A stretch of 64,000 bases of DNA from Ferrimonas pelagia (GCF_039543565.1 NZ_BAABJZ010000015.1:48491-112490), one strand, 5' to 3'; counted from the first letter of the stretch, positions 18,415 through 27,083 are shown. Translations and numbers: made by a program. Notes: generated by a model not told the origin, from the sequence alone.

Positions 18415-19014
18415 ATGGACAGAGAGCAGGGTAGTGGGCTGTGGCGTAAGCCGGGCGCGTGGTGGCGGTTCGGGATCCCCATCGGGGGATTGTTGTTGTT
18501 CGTGTTCGGTGCCTTGGGAACCGTGGGGTTTAATGTGGTGATCCACGAAACCAGCTCGGATGCCTTTTGTGTGAACTGTCATGGTCCATCGAAGTTTGCG
18601 GCGGAGGAGTGGCCGCAACACAGTCATTACAATACCGCTTCGGGAGTGATGGTGACCTGTGCGGACTGCCATGTGGCTAAAGAGTTTGTTCCCAAGATGT
18701 GGCGTAAGATCACCGCGATGAAAGAGGTGTTTTACACCGTCAAGGGTGACTACAACACCCGTGAGAAGTTTGAAGCGGCCCGGCATGAGATGGTCGACAG
18801 CGTATGGGATTCGATGCGTGCGAATGATTCGCGTGAGTGCCGTAGCTGCCACAAGGTTGAGCGAATGGATTTTGATCAGCAGAAGCGGATGGCCGCGACC
18901 ATGCACCAACGTATGGATGGGCTGGAGCGCAGTGATCCCAAATACAAAACCTGCATTGACTGCCATAAGTATTTGGCACATAACAAGCCACAAGCTCAAG
19001 CGGATGGGGAATAG
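18415..19014 (+). CDS. NapC/NirT-family tetraheme cytochrome c, second paralog
   Basis: This 199-residue quinol dehydrogenase of the CymA/NapC type has one N-terminal membrane helix (about residues 20-43) and four heme sites, CVNCH, CADCH, CRSCH and CIDCH. It is close to the protein at 15122, sharing DAFCVNCHGPSKFAAEEW, AKEFVPKMWRKITAM and RECRSCHKVERMDF. It is followed after 2 bp by a third paralog, so the two are surely co-transcribed. Having its own unit after the feoB terminator suggests separate regulation from the first paralog. The electron partner is not evident from sequence. Confidence 0.92.
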   Translation: MDREQGSGLWRKPGAWWRFGIPIGGLLLFVFGALGTVGFNVVIHETSSDAFCVNCHGPSKFAAEEWPQHSHYNTASGVMVTCADCHVAKEFVPKMWRKITAMKEVFYTVKGDYNTREKFEAARHEMVDSVWDSMRANDSRECRSCHKVERMDFDQQKRMAATMHQRMDGLERSDPKYKTCIDCHKYLAHNKPQAQADGE

Positions 19015-19016
19015 TC

Positions 19017-19601
19017 ATGTTTGAACAGAAAAAAGGACTCTGGTCTGTCCCGACGCCTTGGTGGCGCTTAGGGATCCCTCTGGGCGGTTTGTTGGCGTTG
19101 GTTTTGGGGATCATCGCTTGGGTCGGGTTTGAGGCGTCGATGACCTGGAGCAGTACCGATGAGTTCTGCACCAGTTGCCATAATTCACCGTCACAGTGGG
19201 TGCAGCAGGAGTGGCATCAGGAGTCGGCCCACTTTAAGAGTAAGTCGGGGGTGGTTGTGACTTGCCACGATTGTCATATTCCCAAGAGCTTTTTCGCTAA
19301 GGTTTGGGTCAAAGGCACCAGTGCGGTGTCGCATGTCACCACGCAGTTGACCGGTAAGTACCAAACTAAAGCCGACTTTGAATTGCATCGTGAGGCGTTG
19401 GCCGAGCGGGTGTGGGATGTGATGCGCAAGACGGACTCGCGAGAGTGCCGTAGCTGCCACAATGTCGAGCGTATGGCGCTGGCTCAGCAAAGCGAGACCG
19501 CCGCGCAATATCACGAAGTGCTGCAGGATGATGGGATCACCTGCATCGATTGCCACAAGGGGATCGCCCATAATTTGCCTGGGAATGTGGCGAAGAACTG
19601 A
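19017..19601 (+). CDS. NapC/NirT-family tetraheme cytochrome c, third paralog
   Basis: This 194-residue membrane-anchored tetraheme cytochrome has a helix at about residues 19-42 and sites CTSCH, CHDCH, CRSCH and CIDCH. It begins 2 bp after its paralog. It is the most divergent of the three: the first heme is in DEFCTSCHNSPSQWVQQEW, and the conserved CHVPKEF stretch reads CHIPKSFFAKVW. This suggests a different periplasmic partner or substrate. NapC/NirT family membership is clear; a specific role (TorC-like, NrfH-like or CymA-like) cannot be set from the sequence. Confidence 0.9.
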   Translation: MFEQKKGLWSVPTPWWRLGIPLGGLLALVLGIIAWVGFEASMTWSSTDEFCTSCHNSPSQWVQQEWHQESAHFKSKSGVVVTCHDCHIPKSFFAKVWVKGTSAVSHVTTQLTGKYQTKADFELHREALAERVWDVMRKTDSRECRSCHNVERMALAQQSETAAQYHEVLQDDGITCIDCHKGIAHNLPGNVAKN

Positions 19602-19719
19602 GCGAGGGCGACAAAAGCGGTAAAAAGCCCGGAGATAGGCGGTTGACGCGGTTGCGACCTCTGCCAACTTGTAGGAATATACCGCTTTTGTATCTGATTT
19701 ATTCCCTCGGAGGATGCGC

Positions 19720-21393
19720 ATGAGCCAGCCGGACACTGAAGTACGTCCAAGCAACTTTATCCGCAATATTATCGACGCGGATCTGGCTTCGGGTAAGCAC
19801 AGCAGCGTTCATACCCGGTTTCCGCCGGAGCCGAACGGCTACCTGCACATCGGTCACGCCAAATCCATCTGCTTGAACTTTGGCATTGCCCAAGATTATC
19901 AGGGCAAGTGTAACCTGCGTTTTGATGACACCAACCCGGTGAAGGAAGACATCGAATACGTTGAGTCGATCAAGCGAGATGTCGAGTGGTTGGGCTTCGA
20001 GTGGGATGGAGAGGTGTGTTACTCCTCCAACTATTTCGACCAGCTGCATGGCTATGCGATCGAGCTGATCAACAAGGGCTTGGCGTACGTTGATGAGCTG
20101 AGCCCGGACGAGATCCGCGAATACCGCGGTCCGTTGAACGCGCCGGGCAAAAACAGCCCGTACCGCGACCGCTCTGTGGCGGAAAACCTGGCGCTGTTCG
20201 AGAAGATGAAGAACGGCGAGATCGAAGAGGGCAAGGCGTGCCTGCGTGCCAAGATCGACATGGCCTCTTCCTTTATCGTGTTGCGCGATCCGGTGATCTA
20301 CCGCATTAAGTTCGCTCACCACCATCAGACCGGTGATCAGTGGTGCATCTATCCGATGTACGATTTTACCCACTGTATTTCCGATGCGCTGGAGGGGATC
20401 ACCCACTCGCTGTGTACCTTGGAATTCCAGGACAACCGTCGTCTGTATGACTGGGTATTGGAAAACATCACCATTGATTGCGTGCCGCATCAGTACGAGT
20501 TCAGCCGCCTGAATCTCGAGTACACCATGATGTCGAAGCGTAAGCTGCAGCAGTTGGTGGTCGATGGGCATGTTTCCGGTTGGGACGATCCACGGATGCC
20601 GACCATCTCCGGCCTGCGCCGTCGTGGCTACACCTCGGGTTCGATCGTTGAGTTCTGTAAGCGGATCGGTGTGACCAAGATGGAGAACACCGTTGAGATG
20701 GGCATGCTGGAAGCCTGTATCCGTGACGATCTGAACCAAAACGCGCCACGCGCGATGGCGGTGCTGGATCCTATCAAGGTGGTACTGGAAAACTACCCGG
20801 CAGATCAGGTTGAGACGCTGGATATCGCCAACCACCCGTCGGATGAGTCCATGGGCAGCCGCGATGTGCCGTTCGCGCGTGAGATCTACATCGAAGCCGA
20901 GGATTTCCGCGAAGAGGCAAATAAGAAGTTCAAGCGTCTGGTGCTGGGTAAGAAAGTGCGCCTGCGCGGTGCCTATGTGATCACCGCTGAGCGTGTTGAG
21001 AAGGACGCCGATGGGAATGTCACCACGGTATTCTGCTCGGTCGATCTGGAGTCGAAAGGCTGCGATCCGGCCGATGGCGTCAAGCCGAAGGGCGTGATCC
21101 ACTGGGTTGCGGCACCGACGGCAGTCAACGCTCAGGTTCGCTTGTACGACCGCCTGTTTAACGTCCCGAACCCGGGCGTGGGTGAGTTGGCTGAGACGCT
21201 TAACCCTGAGTCATTGTTGGTGATCAACAATGCGAAGGTGGAGCCGTCTTTGGCGACCGCTGAGGGTGAGAAAGCCTACCAGTTTGAGCGCACCGGCTAC
21301 TTCTGTGCCGATGCGAAGGAGTCGACGCCGGAATTCCCAGTGTTTAACCGCACTGTGGGTCTGCGTGACTCTTGGGCTAAGATCGCCGGTTGA
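19720..21393 (+). CDS. glnS: Glutamine--tRNA ligase
   Basis: This 557-residue class I synthetase charges tRNA-Gln. It has the HIGH motif in PNGYLHIGHAKS, the KMSKS-type motif as MMSKRKL, and the GlnRS anticodon-binding beta-barrels at the C terminus. The length is that of bacterial GlnRS (about 555). The ATG at 19720 follows GGAGG at 6 nt, better than the ATG two codons upstream. It ends just before a strong bidirectional terminator shared with fur. Confidence 0.98.
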   Translation: MSQPDTEVRPSNFIRNIIDADLASGKHSSVHTRFPPEPNGYLHIGHAKSICLNFGIAQDYQGKCNLRFDDTNPVKEDIEYVESIKRDVEWLGFEWDGEVCYSSNYFDQLHGYAIELINKGLAYVDELSPDEIREYRGPLNAPGKNSPYRDRSVAENLALFEKMKNGEIEEGKACLRAKIDMASSFIVLRDPVIYRIKFAHHHQTGDQWCIYPMYDFTHCISDALEGITHSLCTLEFQDNRRLYDWVLENITIDCVPHQYEFSRLNLEYTMMSKRKLQQLVVDGHVSGWDDPRMPTISGLRRRGYTSGSIVEFCKRIGVTKMENTVEMGMLEACIRDDLNQNAPRAMAVLDPIKVVLENYPADQVETLDIANHPSDESMGSRDVPFAREIYIEAEDFREEANKKFKRLVLGKKVRLRGAYVITAERVEKDADGNVTTVFCSVDLESKGCDPADGVKPKGVIHWVAAPTAVNAQVRLYDRLFNVPNPGVGELAETLNPESLLVINNAKVEPSLATAEGEKAYQFERTGYFCADAKESTPEFPVFNRTVGLRDSWAKIAG

Positions 21394-21414
21394 TCGCCTT
21401 AGCGATTGAACCAC

Positions 21415-21445
21415 AAAAAACGGACGCCTCGGCGTCCGTTTTTTT
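21415..21445. terminator. Bidirectional terminator between glnS and fur
   Basis: CGGACGCC and GGCGTCCG with a 2-nt loop are flanked by A6 on the left and T7 on the right. The stem can therefore terminate glnS on the plus strand and fur on the minus strand. Confidence 0.92.
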
Positions 21446-21452
21446 ATGTCTG

Positions 21453-21501
21453 GCTATCAGCTATCAGCTATCAGCTATCAGCTATCAGCTATCAGCTATC
21501 A
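21453..21501. repeat. Heptanucleotide tandem repeat (GCTATCA) x7
   Basis: Seven perfect head-to-tail copies of GCTATCA span 49 bp. The last copy ends in TCA, which is the fur stop codon (TGA on the minus strand). The array lies between the fur stop and the shared terminator. It is a likely slipped-strand hotspot; copy changes would alter only the 3' untranslated region of fur. Confidence 0.95.
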
Positions 21502-21927
21502 AGTGTTGTGATCGCACTGATCGTTGGTGCACTGACCGTACAGGTAGAGGCTGTGGTTGGTCAGTTTGATGTTGTGTTTTAAGGCAATCTCATTCTGGCG
21601 CGCTTCGATCACATCATCACTAAACTCAATCACTTTGCCGCAGTCGAGGCAGACTAAGTGGTCATGGTGGTGTTGGCTTGCGAGTTCAAACACCGCCTTA
21701 CCGCTTTCAAAGTGATGACGGGAAACAATGCCGGCATCGTCGAATTGATTCAGAACCCGATAGACGGTGGCCAGTCCGATCTCTTCACCGGACTCCAACA
21801 GCAGCTTGTACAGCTCTTCGGCGCTGATGTGCTGGTTCTTTGGGTTTTGCAGCAGCTCAAGGATCTTCACCCGTGGCAGGGTGACTTTCAAACCGGCTTT
21901 TTTGAGGGCCTGATTTTCGTCCGTCAT
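21499..21927 (-). CDS. fur: Ferric uptake regulator Fur
   Basis: This 142-residue metal-dependent repressor has a winged helix (about residues 1-80, with ISAEELYKLLLE and GLATVYRVLNQF) and a dimerisation/metal domain. Visible metal ligands are the HHHDH cluster, CLDC and the C-terminal CTNDQC. Length and motifs match proteobacterial Fur rather than Zur or PerR. It is divergent from cobB. As the iron regulator, it probably controls feoAB 5.6 kb away, which carries a Fur-like site. Confidence 0.97.
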   Translation of the reverse strand: MTDENQALKKAGLKVTLPRVKILELLQNPKNQHISAEELYKLLLESGEEIGLATVYRVLNQFDDAGIVSRHHFESGKAVFELASQHHHDHLVCLDCGKVIEFSDDVIEARQNEIALKHNIKLTNHSLYLYGQCTNDQCDHNT

Positions 21928-21975
21928 GTCGCTCTCTTTATTTTATCGGGTGGTCAAACCCAGGCATGTGCTGCT

Positions 21976-21990
21976 CTCCATTATATGGAG
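21976..21990 (-). promoter_or_regulatory. fur -10 region within a small palindrome
   Basis: CTCCAT-TAT-ATGGAG is a perfect palindrome. Read on the minus strand its centre contains a consensus -10 TATAAT (21985 to 21980), about 50 bp upstream of the fur ATG. No clear -35 is visible. Confidence 0.5.
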
Positions 21991-22086
21991 CTTATGGGCA
22001 AGTTAAAACCATTAGCTAAGCAGGGCTTTGATTCTATACACTAGATATGACAAAGATTTAGCCACAACGAGGGAAGTTTGAACAGT

Positions 22087-22809
22087 ATGTATCAACGGAT
22101 CGTGGTGTTAACCGGCGCAGGGATCTCCGCCGAATCGGGCCTCAAGACCTTTCGGGCCGAGGATGGGCTATGGGAAGAGCACCGAGTCGAGGATGTGGCG
22201 ACCCCGGAAGCGTATTGGCGGGATCCCGATTTAGTCAATCGATTTTACAGTTTACGCTGGGCACAGCTAAGGCAAGGCGTTGAGCCCAATCCTGCCCATG
22301 TTGCCTTGGGCGCGCTGGAGCAGCACTTTGGCGGAGAGCTGTTGTTGGTGACGCAGAATATCGACGATCTGCACGAGCGCGGCGGCAGTCGTCGGGTGTT
22401 GCATATGCATGGCGAGTTGGTGAAGGGCCGCTGCCCTAAGTCCCAGCAAACCTTTCCCTTGCGGCAGGCCTTTGGGGCAGAGAATCTGTGTACCTGCTGT
22501 GAGCCAGGCCAGATGTTGCGACCTCATGTGGTGTGGTTTGGCGAGATGCCGATCGGGCTGGATAGGATCTATCAGGCGTTGGAGCGCTGCGATCTGTTCA
22601 TCAGTATCGGCACTTCGGGAAAGGTCTATCCTGCCGCTGGCTTTGTTGAGCAGGCTAAGCTCGCGGGCGCCGACACGCTGGAGATCAATCTCGAGCCCTC
22701 TGAGGTGCACAGCCAGTTTCGTTTCCATCGCCAAGGCCGGGCCGGTGAGTTGGTGCCGGCCTTGGTGGAGCAGCTTTTGGCTGGCCAGTCGCTAACTGAC
22801 GGGCATTGA
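22087..22809 (+). CDS. cobB: NAD-dependent protein deacylase, sirtuin CobB type
   Basis: This 240-residue class III sirtuin removes acyl groups from lysines using NAD. It has GAGISAES (10-17), TQNIDDLHERGG, catalytic His108 in HMHGE, and FGEMP. Tyr54 and Arg57 (YSLR) form the Y-x-x-R pair that gives desuccinylase/demalonylase activity in CobB and SIRT5. The zinc region is CPKS...CTCC, lacking one canonical Cys as Escherichia coli CobB also does. The ATG at 22087 is used; a TTG three codons upstream is possible. Its last 18 bp overlap the end of bioA, read in the opposite direction. Confidence 0.93.
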   Translation: MYQRIVVLTGAGISAESGLKTFRAEDGLWEEHRVEDVATPEAYWRDPDLVNRFYSLRWAQLRQGVEPNPAHVALGALEQHFGGELLLVTQNIDDLHERGGSRRVLHMHGELVKGRCPKSQQTFPLRQAFGAENLCTCCEPGQMLRPHVVWFGEMPIGLDRIYQALERCDLFISIGTSGKVYPAAGFVEQAKLAGADTLEINLEPSEVHSQFRFHRQGRAGELVPALVEQLLAGQSLTDGH

Positions 22810-24099
22810 GTCGCTTAGGTAGACGTGGTCGAGGGCGAGCACTTGATGCATGGCGTGGGTGAGTTGCCGCAGTTCGGTTGGGTTCATGATATAGGGTGGC
22901 ATGATGTACACCAGCTTGCCGAAGGGGCGGATCCACACGCCGCGCTCGACAAAGGCCTGCTGGATCGCGGCGCCGTCGACCGCAGTGTGGGTTTCAACTA
23001 CGCCGATCGCACCAAAGATCCTGACATTGGCGACGTGTGGCAAGGCTTGGCAGGGGGCCAGCTCCGTCTGCATCTGTTGAGACAAGGCCGTTACCTGCTG
23101 CTGCCAGTGATCTTGCTGTAGCAGGCCTAGGCTGGCATTGGCGACCGCGCAGGCCAGTGGATTGCCCATAAATGTGGGGCCGTGCATGAAGACGCCGGCT
23201 TCGCTGGCGCAGACGCCCGCTGCGATGGCGTCGGTGGCTAGGGTGGCCGCCAGGGTCATGGTGCCACCGGTCAGTGCTTTACCTAGGCACAGGATGTCCG
23301 GCACCACCTCGGCGTGTTCATACGCAAACAGCCTGCCGGTACGGCCAAAGCCGGTGGCGATCTCGTCAAAGATCAGCACGATCCCCTGTTGGTCACAGTG
23401 CCGGCGCAGCGCTTGCAGGTAGCTGGCACCATAGAAATACATCCCCCCGGCACCTTGTACCATTGGCTCGACGATCACCGCGGCGGTGTCGTCACTCCAG
23501 CGCGCCATGGCTTGTTGCAGTGCGGCCTCATCAGCAGGGTGTAACGGCTCATTCAGGCCGGTTTGTGGGCGCGGCAGAAAGTGGCTTTGTGCCAACACAT
23601 CTTGAAATAGGCTGTGCATGCCGTTGATGGGATCACACACGCTCATGGCTGCAAAGGTATCGCCGTGATAACCACCGCGGATGGTCATGATCTTACTGCG
23701 CTGGGCCTGACCGATCCCTTGTTGATATTGCAGCGCCATCTTCAGCGCCACTTCGACCGAGACGGAGCCGGAGTCGGCGAGGAAGATCTTGTTGAGCGCC
23801 GGTGCGGTCATGCTCAGCAGTTTTTTGCCCAGCTCAGTGGCTGGCGCGTGGGTGAGGCCGCCAAACATGACATGACTCATCTGATCGATCTGAGCTTTGG
23901 CCGCCGCAGAGAGCGTCGGGTGTTGGTAGCCGTGGATGGTACTCCACCAGCTGCTCATGCCGTCGACGAGTAGGCGTCCGTCCTCTAACTCGATGTGAAC
24001 GCCCTGAGCGCGGGCGACGGGATAACAGGGCAGCGGGTGGCTGGTTGAGGTATAGGGGTGCCAAAGGTGGTCACGATCGAACTGCAGATCCGTCTTCAT
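22792..24099 (-). CDS. bioA: Adenosylmethionine-8-amino-7-oxononanoate aminotransferase
   Basis: This 435-residue PLP enzyme converts KAPA to DAPA in biotin synthesis, using S-adenosylmethionine as amino donor. Features include the N-terminal HLWHPYTS, GMSSWWSTIHGY, the PLP aspartate region LIFDEIATGFGRTG, and the lysine in CLGKALTGG. The length fits BioA. It is divergent from bioBFCD across a 108-bp region, the classic enterobacterial layout. Its 3' end overlaps cobB by 18 bp on the opposite strand. Confidence 0.97.
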   Translation of the reverse strand: MKTDLQFDRDHLWHPYTSTSHPLPCYPVARAQGVHIELEDGRLLVDGMSSWWSTIHGYQHPTLSAAAKAQIDQMSHVMFGGLTHAPATELGKKLLSMTAPALNKIFLADSGSVSVEVALKMALQYQQGIGQAQRSKIMTIRGGYHGDTFAAMSVCDPINGMHSLFQDVLAQSHFLPRPQTGLNEPLHPADEAALQQAMARWSDDTAAVIVEPMVQGAGGMYFYGASYLQALRRHCDQQGIVLIFDEIATGFGRTGRLFAYEHAEVVPDILCLGKALTGGTMTLAATLATDAIAAGVCASEAGVFMHGPTFMGNPLACAVANASLGLLQQDHWQQQVTALSQQMQTELAPCQALPHVANVRIFGAIGVVETHTAVDGAAIQQAFVERGVWIRPFGKLVYIMPPYIMNPTELRQLTHAMHQVLALDHVYLSDSMPVS

Positions 24100-24143
24100 T
24101 GTTTATTATTTAACCGTTAGTTAAGTTTGATGGCTGGTCGGCG

Positions 24144-24171
24144 TTGACAGTGTATCGGTTCGGCTTATCCT
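24144..24171 (+). promoter_or_regulatory. Promoter of bioBFCD
   Basis: A consensus -35 TTGACA (24144-24149) is 16 bp from a -10 TATCCT (24166-24171), 37 bp before bioB. A nearby inverted repeat TTAAC-N5-GTTAA in the bioA-bioB gap could be part of a BirA operator, but the full consensus is not recognisable. Confidence 0.65.
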
Positions 24172-24207
24172 AGCCAACAGAGAATACAATCGAGGAATGG
24201 GATCCCA

Positions 24208-25233
24208 ATGGCGACAATTCGACACGACTGGACGCTGGCGCAGGTACAAGCCCTGTTTGCCAAGCCGCTGAATGATTTGCTGTTTGAAGCGCAGAGCGTG
24301 CATCGTCAACACTTTGCGCCGAATCAGGTGCAGATCTCACGCTTACTGTCTATCAAAACCGGCGCCTGTCCGGAGGATTGCAAGTATTGCCCGCAGAGCG
24401 CCCGTTATCACACCGGGCTTGAGGCTGAGCAGTTGGTTGAGGTGGAGAAGGTGCTGGCCGAGGCGCGGGCCGCCCAGGCGGCTGGCGCTTCCCGTTTCTG
24501 TATGGGGGCGGCTTGGCGTCATCCGCGCGAGCGTGACATGCCCTATGTGCTGAAGATGGTGCGGGAGGTCAAGGCGATGGGGATGGAGACCTGTATGACG
24601 TTGGGGATGCTCAGTGCCGAGCAGGCACAGGCGTTGGCGCAGGCGGGCCTGGATTATTACAACCACAACCTGGATACCTCGCCGGAGTTCTACGGTGAGA
24701 TCATCTCGACCCGCAACTACGACGATCGCCTCAATACCATAGATAATGTGCGCAAAGCCGGGATGAAGGTGTGCTCCGGTGGGATCCTAGGTATGGGCGA
24801 GCAGGCACAGGATCGGGCCGAGCTGTTGCGTCAGCTGGCCAATCTGGAGACACACCCCGAGAGTGTGCCGATCAATATGTTGGTGAAGGTGGCGGGCACG
24901 CCGATGGCGGATCAGCCGGATCTGGATCCCATCGAATTCGTCCGAGCCATTGCGGTGGCGCGGATCATGATGCCGGCTTCTCATGTGCGTCTGTCGGCGG
25001 GACGGGAAAACATGAGCGATGAGCTGCAGGCGATGTGCTTTTTTGCCGGAGCGAACTCGATCTTCTACGGCTGCAAGCTGCTGACCACGGCCAATCCGAG
25101 AGAAAACGACGACATGGCGCTGTTTGCCCGCTTGGGGATCGAGCCTGAGGCGGGCCAGCCTGCGCATTTGGAACAACTGCAGCCGGTGCTGCCGACGCCA
25201 CAGGATGAGCTGTTCTACGATGCCGCACAATAA
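24208..25233 (+). CDS. bioB: Biotin synthase
   Basis: This 341-residue radical-SAM enzyme inserts sulfur into dethiobiotin. Cys54, Cys58 and Cys61 (CPEDCKYC) bind the [4Fe-4S] cluster. Other family blocks are RFCMGAAWR, YNHNLDTSPEFY and RLSAGRENM, the last with the arginine that contacts the [2Fe-2S] cluster. It is first in bioBFCD, with bioF starting inside its last 14 bp. Its length is typical. Confidence 0.98.
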   Translation: MATIRHDWTLAQVQALFAKPLNDLLFEAQSVHRQHFAPNQVQISRLLSIKTGACPEDCKYCPQSARYHTGLEAEQLVEVEKVLAEARAAQAAGASRFCMGAAWRHPRERDMPYVLKMVREVKAMGMETCMTLGMLSAEQAQALAQAGLDYYNHNLDTSPEFYGEIISTRNYDDRLNTIDNVRKAGMKVCSGGILGMGEQAQDRAELLRQLANLETHPESVPINMLVKVAGTPMADQPDLDPIEFVRAIAVARIMMPASHVRLSAGRENMSDELQAMCFFAGANSIFYGCKLLTTANPRENDDMALFARLGIEPEAGQPAHLEQLQPVLPTPQDELFYDAAQ

Positions 25234-26368
25234 CGGCTGGTTGCAACGCACGGCGCAGCTGATGGCTGAGCGCGAGTCGCAGGGGTTGACGCGGCGGCGC
25301 CGCTGCGTTGATAGCCTGGATCCACGCACGGTTGAGGTGGAGGGCCGGCGTTATCTCCAGTTTGCCAGTAATGACTATCTGGGTTTGGCGTTTGGCGATA
25401 ACAGGGCGGCGCCGCGGCAAGGCGCGGCGGGGTCGGCACTGATCAGCGGCTATCATCCGGCTCACCGAGCGTTGGAACGCCTGCTGTGCGAGGCGACGGG
25501 GTATGAGGCGGCGTTGCTGTTCAGCTCTGGCTTTGCGGCCAATTCGGCGCCGTTAGCCTTGTGCCGTAAAGGCGATCGGGTCCTGGCGGATAAGCTGGCT
25601 CATGCGTCGATCCTCGATGCGGCGTTGGCCAGTGACGCAACGCTGCGTCGTTTTGGTCACAACGATATGGCAATGCTCGCGCGCTGGTTGGAGCGCGACG
25701 CCGCCCTGACGTTGGTCGCAACCGAGTCGGTGTTTTCTATGGACGGTGATCAAGCCCCGTTGGCGGCGTTTGTTGCACTGTGTCGTCAGCATGGCGCGCT
25801 GTCCTGGGTGGATGACGCGCATGGTTTGGGGATCATCGGCCGGGATGGCTTGGGCGCCAGTACGATCGCCAAGCCGGATCTGCTCACCTTGACGTTTGGC
25901 AAGGCGATGGGGGCCAGCGGTGCGGCGTTACTCGGCTCGCAGGCGCTGATCGACGCCATCGTGCAGTCGGCCCGGCATTACATCTATTCCACCGCCATCC
26001 CGGTCGATCTGGCAAGACACTTGGCTCAGCAATGGCAGCGTCTTCAGCTGAGCGACGGACGGCAACGTTTGCAGGCGCGGATCGCCCAGTTTCGCTGTGG
26101 CGCTCAGGCACAAGGCTGGCAATTGCTCGATTCGGCCAGCCCGATCCAGCCGATCCTGGTGGGGGAGAGCCGGATGGCATTGGCATTGGCACGGCGGTTA
26201 AACCAAGCCGGGATCTGGTGTCCGGCGATCCGGCCACCCACGGTGCCTAAGGGACAGGCCCGATTGCGGGTGGTGATCAATGCGGGCCATGAGCCGGAAG
26301 ACATCGACCGCTTGCTGGCGGCGTTGGCGGATGCGAGAGCGCAGGAGGGGGCTTATGGGGATCGCTGA
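25220..26368 (+). CDS. bioF: 8-amino-7-oxononanoate synthase
   Basis: This 382-residue PLP enzyme condenses pimeloyl thioester with alanine to KAPA. Diagnostic stretches are QFASNDYLGLAFGD, DDAHGLGIIG and the PLP lysine in TLTFGKAMGASGAA. The true start is the ATG at 25220, not the longer ORF beginning inside bioB; this gives a normal BioF length and a 14-bp overlap with bioB. The 3' end overlaps bioC by 14 bp, indicating tight coupling. Confidence 0.96.
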   Translation: MPHNNGWLQRTAQLMAERESQGLTRRRRCVDSLDPRTVEVEGRRYLQFASNDYLGLAFGDNRAAPRQGAAGSALISGYHPAHRALERLLCEATGYEAALLFSSGFAANSAPLALCRKGDRVLADKLAHASILDAALASDATLRRFGHNDMAMLARWLERDAALTLVATESVFSMDGDQAPLAAFVALCRQHGALSWVDDAHGLGIIGRDGLGASTIAKPDLLTLTFGKAMGASGAALLGSQALIDAIVQSARHYIYSTAIPVDLARHLAQQWQRLQLSDGRQRLQARIAQFRCGAQAQGWQLLDSASPIQPILVGESRMALALARRLNQAGIWCPAIRPPTVPKGQARLRVVINAGHEPEDIDRLLAALADARAQEGAYGDR

Positions 26369-27083
26369 ATGCTTCGCATCTGCGGCGGCCAGTTACGATC
26401 AACACGCGCAACTGCAACGACGGATCGGCCAGCGCTTGCTGGCTGCGGCTAAACCGGCGCCTTTATGGCTCGATCTTGGCGCGGGTACGGGGTTCATCAG
26501 TGCGCAACTGCCCGCCAAGCAAGTGATCGCGTTGGATCTGGCGCTGCCGATGTTGATGCAAGGGCGCATCAGTGGCCGTTTTGAGCAGGCGCTGTGTGCA
26601 GATATCGGGGCACTGCCGCTGCGCGATGATTGCATTGATGCGATGGCGGCTAACTTGTCGATGCAGTGGTGCCCGGATCTGACGCAGGCATTGGTCGAGT
26701 TGGGCCGGGTGATCCGAGCGGATGGGCAGTTATTGTTTACCCTGCCGATCGCCGGATGCTTTATCGAGTTGGATGCCTTAGTGGCGCAACGGACGCTGGG
26801 TTGTAACCGCTGTCCGGAGGTCGGGCAGATCGAGCAGGCGCTAGCGCACTCGGGTTGGTGCGGCAAGCTGCAGGAGGTGACGGAGCGGATGTATTTTGAT
26901 AGCGCCAAGGCGTTATTGCGCCATTTTAAGGCTACCGGGGCCCACTATCATCGCGAACACCAAGGGGGCCTTAAAGGGCGCCGGTGGTGGCGGCAGGTGG
27001 AAGCGGAATTGGAGCGCTTTCGTCAGCCGGAGGGGATCCCGCTGACCTGGAAGTTGTTGTTGGTGGAGGCCGTTCGAGCATGA
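26355..27083 (+). CDS. bioC: Malonyl-ACP O-methyltransferase
   Basis: This 242-residue SAM methyltransferase primes pimeloyl synthesis by methylating malonyl-ACP. The N-terminal FASAAASYDQHAQLQ is the BioC signature, and LDLGAGTGF is SAM motif I, followed by ANLSMQWCPDL. The ATG at 26355 follows GGAGGGGG and overlaps the bioF end by 14 bp; the bioD start overlaps its stop by 4 bp. No bioH, which would release the product, lies in this window. Confidence 0.95.
   Translation: MGIAECFASAAASYDQHAQLQRRIGQRLLAAAKPAPLWLDLGAGTGFISAQLPAKQVIALDLALPMLMQGRISGRFEQALCADIGALPLRDDCIDAMAANLSMQWCPDLTQALVELGRVIRADGQLLFTLPIAGCFIELDALVAQRTLGCNRCPEVGQIEQALAHSGWCGKLQEVTERMYFDSAKALLRHFKATGAHYHREHQGGLKGRRWWRQVEAELERFRQPEGIPLTWKLLLVEAVRA

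Noticed and set aside
19699..21102. 467-codon minus-strand ORF opposite glnS
   Set aside because: It is an antisense shadow of a highly expressed, GC-rich gene. The translation has no recognisable domain.
21453..21501. CRISPR array
   Set aside because: The repeats are 7 bp and directly adjoining, with no spacers and no cas genes nearby.
24110..24140. BirA operator in the bioA-bioB gap
   Set aside because: Only a TTAAC-N5-GTTAA repeat is visible; the long BirA consensus is not clear enough to call.
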